Shown in pieces: positions 42,153-50,552 of a stretch of 64,000 nt of DNA. Below the pieces are notes generated by a model. That model was not told the origin of the DNA. It worked only from the letters and a program-made list of their open reading frames with translations, and searched no databases. The DNA comes from Pseudobdellovibrionaceae bacterium (GTDB lineage: Bacteria; Bdellovibrionota; Bdellovibrionia; Bdellovibrionales; UBA1609), in contig JAAOIK010000010.1 in the NCBI GenBank assembly GCA_015163855.1, forward strand, positions 1 through 64,000. The letters run 5' to 3'. The stretch's first letter is position 1; each line of letters starts with the position of its first letter. Position numbers and translations under genes: made by a program.

Positions 42153-43175
42153 AATGACTTTTTTAGAATCAAAGGCGTCTCTTACGCCCTCGCCAATAAA
42201 ATTAAAAGCCATGATAGAAATAAACATGGCCAAAGAAGGGTAAATGGCTAACCACCAAGCTACGGTAAATTGCTCTTTTCCTTGGCGTAAAAGTTCGCCC
42301 CAACTAGGAGTGGGGGCTGGTAATCCAAAACCCAAATAATCTAAAGTAGCAAGTCCCGCAATACTTCCTGCAATAACAAAAGGGGAAAAAGTAATAATTG
42401 GCACTAAAGCATTGGGCAAAATATGGGTAAACATTAAGCGAAAAGTACCTCCCCCCATAGCGCGAGAACTTTCTACAAATTCGCGGTTTCGTAATTTTAA
42501 AAACTCGGCTCTCATGTAAATAGAAATGCCCATCCAACCAAAAAATACAAAAAATCCTACTAACAAAGGAAAGCTTGCTCCAAAAATAGACACCATAATA
42601 ATTAATAAAAATAACCCTGGTAAGGATTCTATAATTTCTACAAACCTTTGCCCAATTAAATCCACCCAACTTCCAAAAAAACCCATAAGTGCACCTAAAA
42701 AAACACCAACTATGTAGCTAGTCACCCACACCAACAAAGCAAACCCCAAACTATAACGAAGGCCATAAACTAATCGCGCAAGCACATCTCGACCCCTATC
42801 ATCAGAGCCCATCCAATGCGAAGAGCTGGGTGATGCGGGATAGCCCTTTAACGCTTTATCCGTTTCAAAAGGGTTCCACTTAATTAGTGGCCAAATCATT
42901 TTGGTATCAGGATTTTGTTTTTGTAACTTTCTATAATCCATAACAAAGGCTTTGTTTTGATTAAAGGTTGAGGGGTGATAGGTTTTTACTACCGGAAAAT
43001 AAACACTGCCCTTATATATCAACGCTATGGGTTTATTGTTTACCCAAAACTCTGCGGTAACACTAATAAACATCATTAACGCTACCAGCGCCAAACCAAA
43101 AACAGAACGCTTCGAGGCAAAAAATCGCCGCAAGCGCTTTAATGACTGTTCGTTTTTAATCCATTTTTCTAACAC
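42150..43175 (-). CDS. Peptide ABC transporter permease (OppC/YejE-like)
   Basis: 341 aa. Inner-membrane subunit of an oligopeptide importer, third gene of a three-gene set. The N-terminal helix (about 26-46) precedes a soluble insertion with HPSTFNQNKAF and SHWMGSDDRGRDVLARLVYGLRYSL, the OppC/DppC signature, then five helices. The EAA loop is MRAEFLKLRNREFVESSRAMGGGTFRLMFTHILPNALVPII. Start is GTG with AAAGGA. ABC ATPase genes are not in the set, so they lie elsewhere. Confidence 0.92.
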   Translation of the reverse strand: MLEKWIKNEQSLKRLRRFFASKRSVFGLALVALMMFISVTAEFWVNNKPIALIYKGSVYFPVVKTYHPSTFNQNKAFVMDYRKLQKQNPDTKMIWPLIKWNPFETDKALKGYPASPSSSHWMGSDDRGRDVLARLVYGLRYSLGFALLVWVTSYIVGVFLGALMGFFGSWVDLIGQRFVEIIESLPGLFLLIIMVSIFGASFPLLVGFFVFFGWMGISIYMRAEFLKLRNREFVESSRAMGGGTFRLMFTHILPNALVPIITFSPFVIAGSIAGLATLDYLGFGLPAPTPSWGELLRQGKEQFTVAWWLAIYPSLAMFISIMAFNFIGEGVRDAFDSKKVI

Positions 43176-43199
43176 ACTGGTCCTTTGATAAATTACATT

Positions 43200-44237
43200 T
43201 TATTTAAAGTTCATACGAGGGTCTACTATGACATAAATAATATCACTGATTAATCGACCCACTAGCGTTACACAACTCGTAATAAATAATAACGCCATAA
43301 TAACATTATAGTCTCTATCTAAGGTGGATTTAAAACCCAAAAGGCCAATTCCATCTAAGTTAAATATTTGTTCGATAATTAAAGAGCCTGCAAAAAAAAC
43401 ACCAATAAAACCACCAATACCCGTTACTACAGGGATTAATGCATTTCTTAAAGCGTGTTTATAAATGACCTTGCGTTCGTCTAAACCTTTAGCTCTAGCG
43501 GTTCTAACATAATCTTTTTTTAACTCCCCTAGTAAAGAGTTTTTCATTAGTAAAGATAAAACCGTAAAGCCACCAATCATGTAACAAATTAAAGGTAAAA
43601 TAAAATGATGAATGCGATCTTGTACTTTTCCCCAAAACGATAAGTTATAATATTGGTCAGAGTACAAGCCTCCCAAAGGAAACCAATCTAAAAACGAACC
43701 TCCTGCAAAAAAAATTAAAAGCAAAATTCCTAGCATAACAGAAGGGATAGAATACAACACAAACAAACTTCCCGAAGCCGCAAAATCAAAAGCCGTGCCT
43801 TCTTTTACTGCCATACGAATACCCAGGGGGATACTAATTAAATAAGTTAATATTAAAGAGATTACTCCAAATTGCACAGACACAGGAAGCTTGCTAATAA
43901 TTACATCAATAACAGGCTCTTCATAAGAAAAACTTTCTCCAAAATCTAAGGTAAGAATATTTTTTAACCAAATAAAATAACGAATATGAACGGGCTTATC
44001 AAAACCATATTGTTTTTTTAAAGCCGCAATAACCTCGTCAGACACTCCATAATTAGAATTACTTGTGGAGGTGGCCGAAGCTTCTCCTCCCGAAGAAGTA
44101 TTTCCAAAACGAATTTCTTTTAACCTTTGTTCTACGGGGCCACCTGGGGCTGCGTTAATAATAAAAAAAGAAACCAAGGTGATTCCTATAAAAGTAGGGA
44201 TCATCATTAAAAGGCGCTTAAGAATATATTTAAACAT
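43200..44237 (-). CDS. Peptide ABC transporter permease (OppB/YejB-like)
   Basis: 345 aa, six helices. N-terminus MFKYILKRLLMMIPTFIGITLVSFFIINAAPGGP is a textbook OppB start. A Ser/Thr/Gly-rich insertion (residues ~45-65) of the YejB type follows, then FDKPVHIRYFIWLKNILTLDFGESF. The EAA loop is KDYVRTARAKGLDERKVIYKHALRNALIPVV. It lies 24 bp before the OppC-like gene and 18 bp after the binding-protein gene. The YejB type of insertion suggests the microcin C/peptide-type importer subclass. Confidence 0.93.
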   Translation of the reverse strand: MFKYILKRLLMMIPTFIGITLVSFFIINAAPGGPVEQRLKEIRFGNTSSGGEASATSTSNSNYGVSDEVIAALKKQYGFDKPVHIRYFIWLKNILTLDFGESFSYEEPVIDVIISKLPVSVQFGVISLILTYLISIPLGIRMAVKEGTAFDFAASGSLFVLYSIPSVMLGILLLIFFAGGSFLDWFPLGGLYSDQYYNLSFWGKVQDRIHHFILPLICYMIGGFTVLSLLMKNSLLGELKKDYVRTARAKGLDERKVIYKHALRNALIPVVTGIGGFIGVFFAGSLIIEQIFNLDGIGLLGFKSTLDRDYNVIMALLFITSCVTLVGRLISDIIYVIVDPRMNFK

Positions 44238-44255
44238 AAATTAAAAAGTTTTTTT

Positions 44256-45866
44256 TTACTCTGCTTTTGCTTTCCAAAAATCTGTACCTATACTATATTT
44301 ATAAGTGGGTTTTTTCATATCCATACGACCAGTATGCCCATATAGAGTGTATTTATCATTAAACAAAAAAACATAAGGGGCATCGTTAGCAATTAGCTCA
44401 AAAACTTTTCTAAAAATGCGTATGCGTTTTTTTCTGTCAGAAATTAATCGCCCTTTTTCAATAAGATTATCCACTTGTTTATTGCTATAGCTGATAAAGT
44501 TAGAGCCACCATTTTTACTGCTAGAAGAGTGCCATATTTGTTTAGGGTCTATTTCAATACTGCCCGACCAGCCTAACATAACGGCTTCGAATTTTTTTTC
44601 ATCTAAAGCTTTTACAAAAGAATTCCACTCCACTTGTTTTAAAACAACATCAATCCCTTCTTTTTTTAAGTCTTCTTTATATATAGTTAAATATTTTTCA
44701 GAAGCTGCGCTTGCAAACAATAAAGTAAATCGAAACGGCGTTAATTTTCCATTAATATTTTTTTCTAAAATTCCATCTTTGTTAGAATCTTTCCAGCCTG
44801 CGGACTTTAATAACTTTGCTGCTTTTTTAGAAGAAAACTCTAACGGCTTTACGCGAGGCGAAGCGTAATCACTTTGTATGTACCATGGGCCTGTGGCCAA
44901 AGTACTCATGCCGTGTTTAAATTTTTTGTTCATTAAGTCTCGATTCATTAAATGCGTTAAAGCTTGTCTTACTTTTTTATTTTTAAACATTGGCTTTTGT
45001 AAATTCCACCCAACAAAACCAAAACCCTTGCCTGATTTATTAGCCACTTTTTTTGCAAATACTTTAGTTCCCCAAGGTTTACCTTTGGTTTTTTTTACAA
45101 ACTGGTCTGCAGTTAAGCCCACAAAGTCAATTTTTTCTTTTTTTAAAGATTCAAATCGTAAATTTTCATCTCGAATAATTCGAATAAAAATGCGATCAAA
45201 TTTATAAGCTTTCGATAAGTATTTTGTTTTATGTCCCCACCACTTTTTATTTTTCTTTAATGTAATAGAGCGCCCTTTGTCGTACTTTCCTAAAATATAG
45301 GGGCCACTTCCTAAAATCACTTTATTCAGTTTCTTTTTTGGATCTTTGTAAAAATGCTTAGAAACAATTTGCATACCTGCAATAATGCTTAAATTTTGAA
45401 AATAGCGCTTTTTAATATAAAACCTAACTACTAGCGGAGAAATTACCTTTACCGATTTTATATTTTCGTAATAAGGTCTTTGATGGGCCGCCTTAAATGC
45501 GTCATCCATAATAGCATCAAAGCTAAATTTTACATCTTCTGCTGTTAAGGGTTTTCCGTCATGAAACTGTACCCCTTTTCGTAAATAAAAAGTGTAGTAC
45601 TTTTCTTTTGGCCCAACTTCATAACGCTCTGCCAGGCCTGGTTTTAATTTATAATTATTAATATTGCGAACTAACAAAGTATCGAAAACATAAACCTGCA
45701 CCTGGCTAGAATATGTATCAGAACTAGAAAAAGGGTTAAGGGTAGTGGGTTCGGCAGAAAAAGCGATGTAAAAGGTTTTTTCCTTCTTAGTTACGCTGTT
45801 TTTATTGGTAGATTTAGAGTTACAGCTTATCACACTTGCCAGCGCGAGTAATAATAGTAATTTCAT
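44256..45866 (-). CDS. Peptide ABC transporter substrate-binding lipoprotein
   Basis: 536 aa. Lipoprotein signal with lipobox VISC (Cys15), then a linker. SBP family 5: AFSAEPTTLNPFSSSDTYSSQVQVYVFDTLLVRN and RYEVGPKEKYYTFYLRKGVQFHDGKPLTAEDVKFSFDAIM are standard for DppA/OppA-type peptide binding proteins. C-terminal half has the second lobe with SIEIDPKQIWHSSSSKNGGSNFISYSNKQVDNLIEKG. AAAGGA precedes the ATG. It heads the operon with OppB- and OppC-like permeases. Confidence 0.93.
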   Translation of the reverse strand: MKLLLLLALASVISCNSKSTNKNSVTKKEKTFYIAFSAEPTTLNPFSSSDTYSSQVQVYVFDTLLVRNINNYKLKPGLAERYEVGPKEKYYTFYLRKGVQFHDGKPLTAEDVKFSFDAIMDDAFKAAHQRPYYENIKSVKVISPLVVRFYIKKRYFQNLSIIAGMQIVSKHFYKDPKKKLNKVILGSGPYILGKYDKGRSITLKKNKKWWGHKTKYLSKAYKFDRIFIRIIRDENLRFESLKKEKIDFVGLTADQFVKKTKGKPWGTKVFAKKVANKSGKGFGFVGWNLQKPMFKNKKVRQALTHLMNRDLMNKKFKHGMSTLATGPWYIQSDYASPRVKPLEFSSKKAAKLLKSAGWKDSNKDGILEKNINGKLTPFRFTLLFASAASEKYLTIYKEDLKKEGIDVVLKQVEWNSFVKALDEKKFEAVMLGWSGSIEIDPKQIWHSSSSKNGGSNFISYSNKQVDNLIEKGRLISDRKKRIRIFRKVFELIANDAPYVFLFNDKYTLYGHTGRMDMKKPTYKYSIGTDFWKAKAE

Positions 45867-46020
45867 AACTTTTCCTTTTACATTTATCTATTTATTTTTC
45901 TTCTCAATATTTCCTTCCCACCAACAGAAGATTACACTTTGAACCATAAATATCAAGCCATACCGCCTTACACTAAATCACTGTTTGCAAAGTCTTTAAA
46001 AAATAGGCAAAATCAAGCCT

Positions 46021-46614
46021 GTGTCTTCTTTAAATAAAACAAATTGGTACTATCAAAAATTTAAAAAATACTTAAGCAACAAGTACAATAAAGAAATTTT
46101 ATTTTTTTTATCCATATTAGAGGCCATTATCTTCCCCTTTCCCATTGATCCTCTTTTAATAGGAATGGGTGTACTAAAACCCAAAAAAGCTTGGGCCTAT
46201 TCTTGGATAGTTGTTGCAGGCACCGTTACGGGCGCTATCATAGCCTATGCATTGGGCTTGTGGGGTTGGCAGTACATAGAGGGCTGGGTTTATACTTATC
46301 TTTTTAGCCCAGAAAAAGTACAAATTATTACTAAACAATTTCACAGCCATAGCTTTTTGGCTTTATTTTTAGCCTCTTTTACTCCCATTCCCTTTAAAGT
46401 CTTTACCTTAACCGCGGGAGCTATTAAAGCTCCCTTTGTTCCTTATTTATTCGCTTGCATTGTAGGTCGCATATGCCGTTTTGTTCCTCAGGGCATTTTT
46501 ATGCACTTTTATGGCAAAAGGGCTGGTGTATTTTTAGAAAAATACTTTAATGCCATTAGTTTGGGCATAGGCGCTATACTACTTCTTGTTTTTTTTCTTT
46601 GGAAGTATCTGTAA
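46021..46614 (+). CDS. DedA-family membrane protein (YqaA-like)
   Basis: 197 aa. Starts with GTG at 46021. About five helices in the SNARE-associated/DedA domain: FLSILEAIIFPFPIDPLLIGMGVLKPKKAWAYSWIVVAGTVTGAIIAYALGLWGW, then SFLALFLASFTPIPFKVFTLTAGAI and RFVPQGIFMHFYG. The acidic Glu and Asp in the re-entrant loop and the FTPIPFK motif are typical of this family, whose members are thought to flip phospholipids such as C55-P or PE. Followed by the ureohydrolase gene 48 bp later. Confidence 0.82.
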   Translation: MSSLNKTNWYYQKFKKYLSNKYNKEILFFLSILEAIIFPFPIDPLLIGMGVLKPKKAWAYSWIVVAGTVTGAIIAYALGLWGWQYIEGWVYTYLFSPEKVQIITKQFHSHSFLALFLASFTPIPFKVFTLTAGAIKAPFVPYLFACIVGRICRFVPQGIFMHFYGKRAGVFLEKYFNAISLGIGAILLLVFFLWKYL

Positions 46615-46662
46615 GGCACAAGCTTCTTGCTTTTTTTTACAAAAAGTCTTTAATAAAAAACT

Positions 46663-47673
46663 ATGATCACTGGAGAAAACCTTTTTGCACAACCTAGCTC
46701 TTACAAAACCGCTTTGGTGGTGGTGCAGGCGGCTCCGTGGGAGGTAACCTCCTCTTATGGAGGGGGAAGCTCCTTAGGCCCCAAGAATATTGTTCAAGCC
46801 AGCTCGCAATTGGATTTTTTTAATTTTGCTAAAAAAAATGAGCCCAAGCCCTTTGTTTATATGCATAAAATCGACCCCGAGATTTTAACATTAAGTCGTA
46901 GCTTGCAAAAAGACGCGCAAAAAATTATGCAAGCTTGCGGGGCACATGGCGACAATCCAATAGACAGTTCATTGTCTACACTACAAAAAAAAATTAACTC
47001 CGAATCAGAAAAGTTGAATAATACAATTTACAACAACACCCTTAAAACCTTAGAAGACAAAAAAATTCCAGCCCTATTGGGAGGAGATCATTCGGTATCT
47101 TTTGGAGCTATTAAAGCCTGTTTAAAAATCTATAAAAATTTAAGCATTTTGCATATTGATGCCCATGCCGATTTACGAAAAAACTACCAAGGCTTTGCCC
47201 ACTCGCACGCCTCTATTATGTATAATGTTATGGAGCTAAGTACTAACCCTGAAAAACTATGCTCGGTGGGCGTTCGTGATTTTTGCCAACAAGAATACGA
47301 TTATTTTCAAAAAAAAGAAAATATTAAAATATTTTTTGACGAAGATTTAAAAACCGCTAGCTTTCAAGGAACTTCTTGGGCCAAACAATGCGAAGCAATT
47401 ATTTCTGAACTTGGCGAAAATGTTTATATTTCTTTAGATGTAGACGGGCTTCAGCCCAGCCTTTGCCCAAACACAGGAACTCCCGTCCCCGGAGGATTAA
47501 GTTACAACCAATTTGTGTTTTTACTAGCTACACTTTCTAAACACAACAAAAAAGTGGTGGGCTTTGATTTGTGCGAAGTCAGTTGCGGAAGCTCCACTTC
47601 CCAATGGGATGCAAATGTGGGGGCTAGATTATTATTGAAAATGTGTTTGGTTTGCCATAATCAAATGCTGTAA
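46663..47673 (+). CDS. Ureohydrolase (agmatinase/arginase family)
   Basis: 336 aa Mn-dependent hydrolase. Manganese ligands are all present: GGDHSVSFG (His), HIDAHADLRKNYQGFAHSHAS (Asp, His, Asp) and SLDVDGLQPSLCPNTGTPVPGGL (two Asp). The family includes agmatinase (SpeB), arginase and formiminoglutamase; the exact substrate cannot be read from the sequence. The N-terminal ~100 residues are variable. It converges with ispA and overlaps it by 42 bp (47632-47673), an unusually long tail-to-tail overlap. Confidence 0.85.
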   Translation: MITGENLFAQPSSYKTALVVVQAAPWEVTSSYGGGSSLGPKNIVQASSQLDFFNFAKKNEPKPFVYMHKIDPEILTLSRSLQKDAQKIMQACGAHGDNPIDSSLSTLQKKINSESEKLNNTIYNNTLKTLEDKKIPALLGGDHSVSFGAIKACLKIYKNLSILHIDAHADLRKNYQGFAHSHASIMYNVMELSTNPEKLCSVGVRDFCQQEYDYFQKKENIKIFFDEDLKTASFQGTSWAKQCEAIISELGENVYISLDVDGLQPSLCPNTGTPVPGGLSYNQFVFLLATLSKHNKKVVGFDLCEVSCGSSTSQWDANVGARLLLKMCLVCHNQML

Positions 47674-48579
47674 ATACTGTGTGTCGCCCGACAAACCCTG
47701 CAAACATTGCAAGGCTTTTTCACTATCCTCTTTTAGCTGTTTTTTAACAAAGGCTTTGTCGCCCTGTTTATCTACTAAATCATCTGCCCATTGAAACGCT
47801 CTTCCTAAATACATAGAAAAATTCAATAACTTTTGTTCTGCTTGGCTTTCTATTTTTTCTTCGCCCTCTTTTGCCTTTTTATAAATACTAACTACTCCGC
47901 ATACCGAGGCCTTAATTAAGGCTCCTGTTTTTAATTCGTTACAGGTTTTTCGAGGCATGGACGGAAAGCTGTTGTCTTTTTTATCATTGGGTATTTTTTT
48001 ATCTAAAACTAAATCCCCCACTTGCCCTAACATCATTGCGCTAGAACCTGTGGCATTGATAATTTCTGTAATTAACGACACACACAAATTTGAAGATTTT
48101 ATTGTTGGTGATTTTAAGTCGAAGGGCTTTAAGCCCCGCATCTCTAAACCTTGTGCCCCTGCACTAGAAAAATATTTGGTCAACACCGAAAAGGCTTCTA
48201 CCAAAAGGCTATTGCCCGACAACAAAGCCAAGGCTTCGCCAAAAACTTTATGATTACTTGGCTTACCTCTTCTTAGGTCATCATTATCCATGCAAGGCAA
48301 ATCGTCGTGAATTAAAGAAAAATTGTGAATCATTTCTACAGACAAAGCCCACGGCAAAACGCTTTTGTAATTTAAACCCAAAGCTTTGGCCACATAAATA
48401 CTTAATAAAGGGCGAAAGCGTTTAGTTTTAGCAAGCAAAGTGTAAGCAACAGCCTCTTTTAGTCGTGCCTGTGGAGCAGTTTTTTGACTAAATGTGGTTT
48501 CTATATATTGAAAAGCAAAGTGATTAAACTCTTCGATAAAAAATAAATCTTCTTTGTTGGGAAAGTTAAGCATTGTCAT
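47632..48579 (-). CDS. ispA: Polyprenyl synthetase (farnesyl/geranylgeranyl diphosphate synthase, IspA)
   Basis: 315 aa. Two aspartate-rich motifs: FSLIHDDLPCMDNDDLRRGKPSNHKVFG (first, residues ~88-115) and QWADDLVDKQGD (second), which bind Mg and the diphosphates. TGALIKASVCG is the conserved region before the second motif. It condenses isoprenoid units to C15, or perhaps C20. It is encoded with xseB and xseA upstream in the order xseA-xseB-ispA, the common arrangement. The start ATG is at 48577-48579; a second ATG 2 codons later is possible. Confidence 0.93.
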   Translation of the reverse strand: MTMLNFPNKEDLFFIEEFNHFAFQYIETTFSQKTAPQARLKEAVAYTLLAKTKRFRPLLSIYVAKALGLNYKSVLPWALSVEMIHNFSLIHDDLPCMDNDDLRRGKPSNHKVFGEALALLSGNSLLVEAFSVLTKYFSSAGAQGLEMRGLKPFDLKSPTIKSSNLCVSLITEIINATGSSAMMLGQVGDLVLDKKIPNDKKDNSFPSMPRKTCNELKTGALIKASVCGVVSIYKKAKEGEEKIESQAEQKLLNFSMYLGRAFQWADDLVDKQGDKAFVKKQLKEDSEKALQCLQGLSGDTQYLQHLIMANQTHFQ

Positions 48580-48613
48580 TATTGGATAATTATAAAAGTA
48601 AGTGGTTGCGTTT

Positions 48614-48823
48614 TTACAGGTCTTCTATTTTTGCTTGCCCTTGCTCATTAACTGCTACTAATTTTTGCACCTTTATTTCTGCCTTGCTTAGTTGGTCTTG
48701 GCATTCTCTAGAAAGCTTAACCCCTTTTTCAAATTGTTTTAAAGAGTCTTCTAAAGATAATTTACCTTCTTCCATTTTAGAAACTACTTTTTCTAAGTCT
48801 TCTAATTTTTTTTCAAAACTCAT
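48614..48823 (-). CDS. xseB: Exodeoxyribonuclease VII small subunit
   Basis: 69 aa, normal. MSFEKKLEDLEKVVSKMEEGKLSLEDSLKQFEKGVKLSRECQDQL is the standard XseB pattern: two helices with the conserved LEDSLKxFExGVxL turn. It binds XseA as multiple copies. AAGGGAGAG precedes the ATG. It ends 34 bp before ispA and begins 14 bp after xseA. Confidence 0.93.
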   Translation of the reverse strand: MSFEKKLEDLEKVVSKMEEGKLSLEDSLKQFEKGVKLSRECQDQLSKAEIKVQKLVAVNEQGQAKIEDL

Positions 48824-48837
48824 GTCACTCTCCCTTT

Positions 48838-50184
48838 TTATTTGCTTGTTTTATTTACTTGTTTTTTTTCGTTTGTTTTTATTATTTTTTTTACTTCCAC
48901 TTGTAGGTGTGCATCACTTAATTGCGCTAGTAACAAGTCTCCTTTTTTTACTTGAGAGGTTTTTTTTACCAAACTTCCCTGTTCATCTGTTAGCAAACTA
49001 TAACCCCTAGATACTACTTTTAATGGGCTTAAGGAATCTAAAACAGCATTAAAAGTATTTATTTTTTGCTTTTGCTTTTGCAGTGTGTTTTTTATTAATA
49101 AATCTAAACGATGGCGAAGCTCATCACACCTTAGGCTGGCCTGCTGCAAAGCGGTTTGCGGGTTAATTACTTTTGCCTCTAATTGTAATAGTTTTTCTTT
49201 TTTTCTTTGTAGTGTGGATTGAAAACTTTTAATTAACTGTAGCTTTAAAAAATTAATTTTTTCTAATAGCTCTAAGCTATTTTTTACCACCAGCTCGGCA
49301 GCCGCCGAAGGAGTGGGAGCTCGCAAGTCGGACACAAAATCTAAAATACTAAAATCTATTTCGTGCCCCACGGCAGAAATTACCGGTATGGACGAGGCAA
49401 AAACAGCTCGAGCTAAAGCTTCGTCGTTAAAAGCCCATAAATCTTCTAGCGAACCGCCTCCCCTTCCCATAATAATCACATCGACATTTTTTAAAAATGT
49501 TATTTGTTTAAAAGCCTTAAGCAAAGACGCAGGGGCTTTTTCGCCTTGAACTAACGCGGGGATTAGGGTGACTTTTATATTGCGCGCTCTTCGCTGTAAA
49601 ACATTTAACATATCTTGAAGCGCTGCTCCTGTGGGAGAGGTAATTAAAACCACATGCTGAGGGTACGGGGGTAAGGGCTTTTTATTTTCTTGTAAAAACA
49701 AACCCTCTGATCGCAATTGGTTTTTTAGTTGTTCAAAGGCTAGTTGCAAAGCACCTAAACCTTGCGGTTCCATATGCTCGCAAAATAATTGGTAGGTGCC
49801 GCGTGGTTCGTACACGCTTAATTTTGCTTTTACTAAAACTTCCATTCCGTCTTTGGGCTTAAACTTTAATTTAGAATTATAACCACGAAACATCACCACT
49901 CTAATTTGTGACTTACTATCTTTTAAACTAAAATAATAATGCCCCGAGGAGTGAGCTACAAAGTTAGAGATTTCGCCCTTAATATAAAGGTTGGGCAAGT
50001 CACCCTCTAATAAAGAACGAATATAAGCGTTAAGGCTAGATACAGAAAAGGCAGTTGGCTTTTGTGCAGAATTCGTTTGGTTTTCTGCATCTTTACCGCT
50101 TTGAGCGTTTTTAGTATCTTTATCGCTTTTAAGGTTTTCTGTGTCTTCGGCGCTTTGGGCATCTTCAAAACTTAACTGGCTCAT
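48838..50184 (-). CDS. xseA: Exodeoxyribonuclease VII large subunit
   Basis: 448 aa. With XseB it degrades single-stranded DNA to short fragments. The N-terminal region (residues 1-42) is Asp/Asn/Lys-rich and includes short repeats of the type DAEN/DTKN. An OB-fold follows: NLYIKGEISNFVAHSSGHYYFSLKDSKSQIRVVMFRGYN (about 63-102). The catalytic core contains ITSPTGAALQDMLNVL, IIMGRGGGSLEDLWAFNDE and SAVGHEIDFSILDFVSDLRAPTPSAAAEL. The C-terminal coiled coil ends in SRGYSLL, the conserved end signature. Confidence 0.94.
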   Translation of the reverse strand: MSQLSFEDAQSAEDTENLKSDKDTKNAQSGKDAENQTNSAQKPTAFSVSSLNAYIRSLLEGDLPNLYIKGEISNFVAHSSGHYYFSLKDSKSQIRVVMFRGYNSKLKFKPKDGMEVLVKAKLSVYEPRGTYQLFCEHMEPQGLGALQLAFEQLKNQLRSEGLFLQENKKPLPPYPQHVVLITSPTGAALQDMLNVLQRRARNIKVTLIPALVQGEKAPASLLKAFKQITFLKNVDVIIMGRGGGSLEDLWAFNDEALARAVFASSIPVISAVGHEIDFSILDFVSDLRAPTPSAAAELVVKNSLELLEKINFLKLQLIKSFQSTLQRKKEKLLQLEAKVINPQTALQQASLRCDELRHRLDLLIKNTLQKQKQKINTFNAVLDSLSPLKVVSRGYSLLTDEQGSLVKKTSQVKKGDLLLAQLSDAHLQVEVKKIIKTNEKKQVNKTSK

Positions 50185-50552
50185 AGCCTTGGTGATAGCA
50201 AATTTTTAAAAAAAAGGCACGAGAATTTAGATAAAATTATTTTCTGCTTTTTTTGGACCCTACGGCAGGGCTAAAGACCGCTTTTGTTGAGTGGCTTATT
50301 TTTGTTTCAATGTGAAACAAAACAGGGCTTTAGTTTAAGGTTCTCTGTTTTTTTTCCGATTGTATTGTTAGGATTAATAACCTTCTGTGGCGTAATTTTA
50401 AAGCCTATAATATTAATTCAGGGGACTGTCCCTGGTGGTGGTGTGTTATGCTTAGCTATGTCTAAGAAACCTAAAACTATCATATGGTCGCCCACTTAAA
50501 GCAAAGGCTTTAAGAAAACCACAGAAGGTATTTTTTATTCTTAGGAGTTGCT
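50185..50552. other. Intergenic region without a supported gene
   Basis: 368 bp. It holds CCCT-ACGGC-AGGG (a small hairpin near 50260), the REP-like motif at 50419-50435 and AGGAG (near 50543) as the Shine-Dalgarno sequence of the next gene. A 71-codon open frame at 50284-50499, starting with TTG, has no independent support. A 13-codon ATG frame (50458-50499) follows the REP-like motif. Confidence 0.6.
50419..50435. repeat. REP-like palindrome CAGGGGACTGTCCCTGG
   Basis: Near-perfect palindrome (CAGGGGAC / GTCCCTG) in intergenic DNA. Related to 12388 and 42138. May be a fragment of a REP-like element. Confidence 0.5.

Noticed and set aside
42304-42669. 121-codon minus-strand frame inside the OppC-like gene
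   Set aside because: Out of frame with a conserved permease; composition is that of a shadow.
48573-49010. Plus-strand frame of 145 codons over xseB/xseA
   Set aside because: It is Leu/Phe/Ser-rich, as expected for the reverse frame of two well-conserved genes.
50284-50499. 71-codon frame between xseA and the coiled-coil gene
   Set aside because: TTG start, no homology recognised, and overlaps a REP-like palindrome; not supported as a gene.
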